A stretch of DNA of 64,000 nucleotides from Atlantibacter sp. RC6. GTDB lineage: Bacteria > Pseudomonadota > Gammaproteobacteria > Enterobacterales > Enterobacteriaceae. A model generated the notes under the pieces. That model had not been told where the DNA came from, did not search any database, and was given only the letters and a program-made list of their open reading frames with translations. Numbering within the stretch: position 1 is the first letter of the stretch; every line of letters starts with the position of its first letter. Shown here piece by piece: positions 63,785 to 64,000 of this stretch. The DNA lies in assembly GCF_014193285.1 (NCBI RefSeq), contig NZ_JACHZE010000001.1, positions 985,779 through 1,049,778 on the forward strand, given 5' to 3'. Position numbers and translations under genes: made by a program.

Positions 63785-63912
63785 TGATGAAGGGGATTGT
63801 TTTGTTTGGGGGTAGGGGTTTTGTTTGGTGGAAGGGTTCCGTTCGCTCAGACTACGTTCATCAATGCGGCTTCAGTGACGGCGAACGTGTCAGGGGCGCT
63901 CGCCGTGTATGA
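63785..63912. other. Intergenic region upstream of nap
   Basis: I see no gene or RNA in it. It begins with a G/T-rich plus strand (63790-63830), then a more balanced stretch leading into the insertion-sequence-like end. Confidence 0.4.
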
Positions 63913-64000
63913 ACCGGTCACATGGGTAACACTTTAAACCGGGCACATGGGTAACAGGTTATAACAGTACGGTAAACAGCTGACGGAGGTTTATCGTGCC
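63913..64000 (+). mobile_element. Probable left end of an insertion sequence (IS481-like), truncated by the window
   Basis: Two imperfect direct repeats (ACCGGTCACATGGGTAAC at 63913-63930, ACCGGGCACATGGGTAAC at 63938-63955; 17 of 18 identical) are followed by GGAGG (63985-63989) and a GTG start at 63996 reading V-P. Repeated ACATGGGTAAC boxes just before a transposase that begins (M/V)PW are a pattern I associate with IS481-family elements. Too little is present to name the element or see a target duplication. Confidence 0.45.

Overview
The window comes from the chromosome of a motile member of the Enterobacteriaceae. The backbone (alaC, ypdAB, glk, yfeO, mntH, nupC, pdeA, Ala tRNAs, gltX, Val/Lys tRNAs, ligA-zipA, cysZK, ptsHI-crr, cysPTWAM, amiA-hemF, maeB, talA-tktB, nudK) follows the E. 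coli/Salmonella order with near-identical proteins. Several genes differ from E. coli K-12: an ipdC-type indolepyruvate decarboxylase, a PTS/lyase/deacetylase cluster, a YbiU-like gene beside alaC, a flxA-like gene with a sigma-28 promoter, and a nap operon beside nudK. ipdC together with a flagellar-class gene suggests an Enterobacter/Kosakonia-like, possibly plant-associated lineage; genus cannot be fixed from sequence reading alone.

Layout. 1-1000 is accessory: the start of a type I restriction R subunit and a DUF4160/DUF2442 pair. 1.3-9.1 kb: ypdK, alaC, a DUF1479 dioxygenase-like gene, the pyruvate-sensing ypdAB system, glk and yfeO. 9.1-12.4 kb: ipdC and a divergent YghZ-like aldo-keto reductase, then ypeC. 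12.6-18.3 kb: a four-gene putative catabolic unit (EIICB permease, adenylosuccinate-lyase-like enzyme, NagA-like amidohydrolase, convergent PTS-type regulator), the best candidate here for an undescribed pathway. 18.4-27.1 kb: mntH with MntR and Fur sites, nupC, pdeA, two tRNA-Ala, yfeCD, gltX, three tRNA-Val and one tRNA-Lys, followed by a curious tRNA-Lys-derived duplication. 27.2-33.8 kb: flxA-like, yfeR/yfeH, ypeB, ligA, zipA, cysZ. 33.9-44.1 kb: cysteine synthesis, sulfate uptake and the general PTS. 44.2-57.7 kb: yfeXYZ, a BOF-family periplasmic protein, ypeA, amiA-hemF, maeB, talA-tktB, an unrecognised exported protein, ypfG, nudK. 57.8-63.6 kb: napFDAGHBC with a readable FNR/NarP promoter. 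The last ~90 bases look like the left end of an insertion sequence.

How the genes connect. The general PTS (ptsH, ptsI, crr) is encoded in the same window as an EIICB permease that lacks its own EIIA and so probably borrows EIIA-Glc (Crr). CysPTWA imports sulfate or thiosulfate, CysZ imports sulfate, and CysK/CysM make cysteine. YpdAB senses pyruvate, glk feeds glycolysis, and talA-tktB form a non-oxidative pentose phosphate pair. The nap genes form a complete periplasmic nitrate reductase with its quinol-oxidising chain. Function calls rest on recognised families; substrate assignments for the 12.6-18.3 kb unit are inference.
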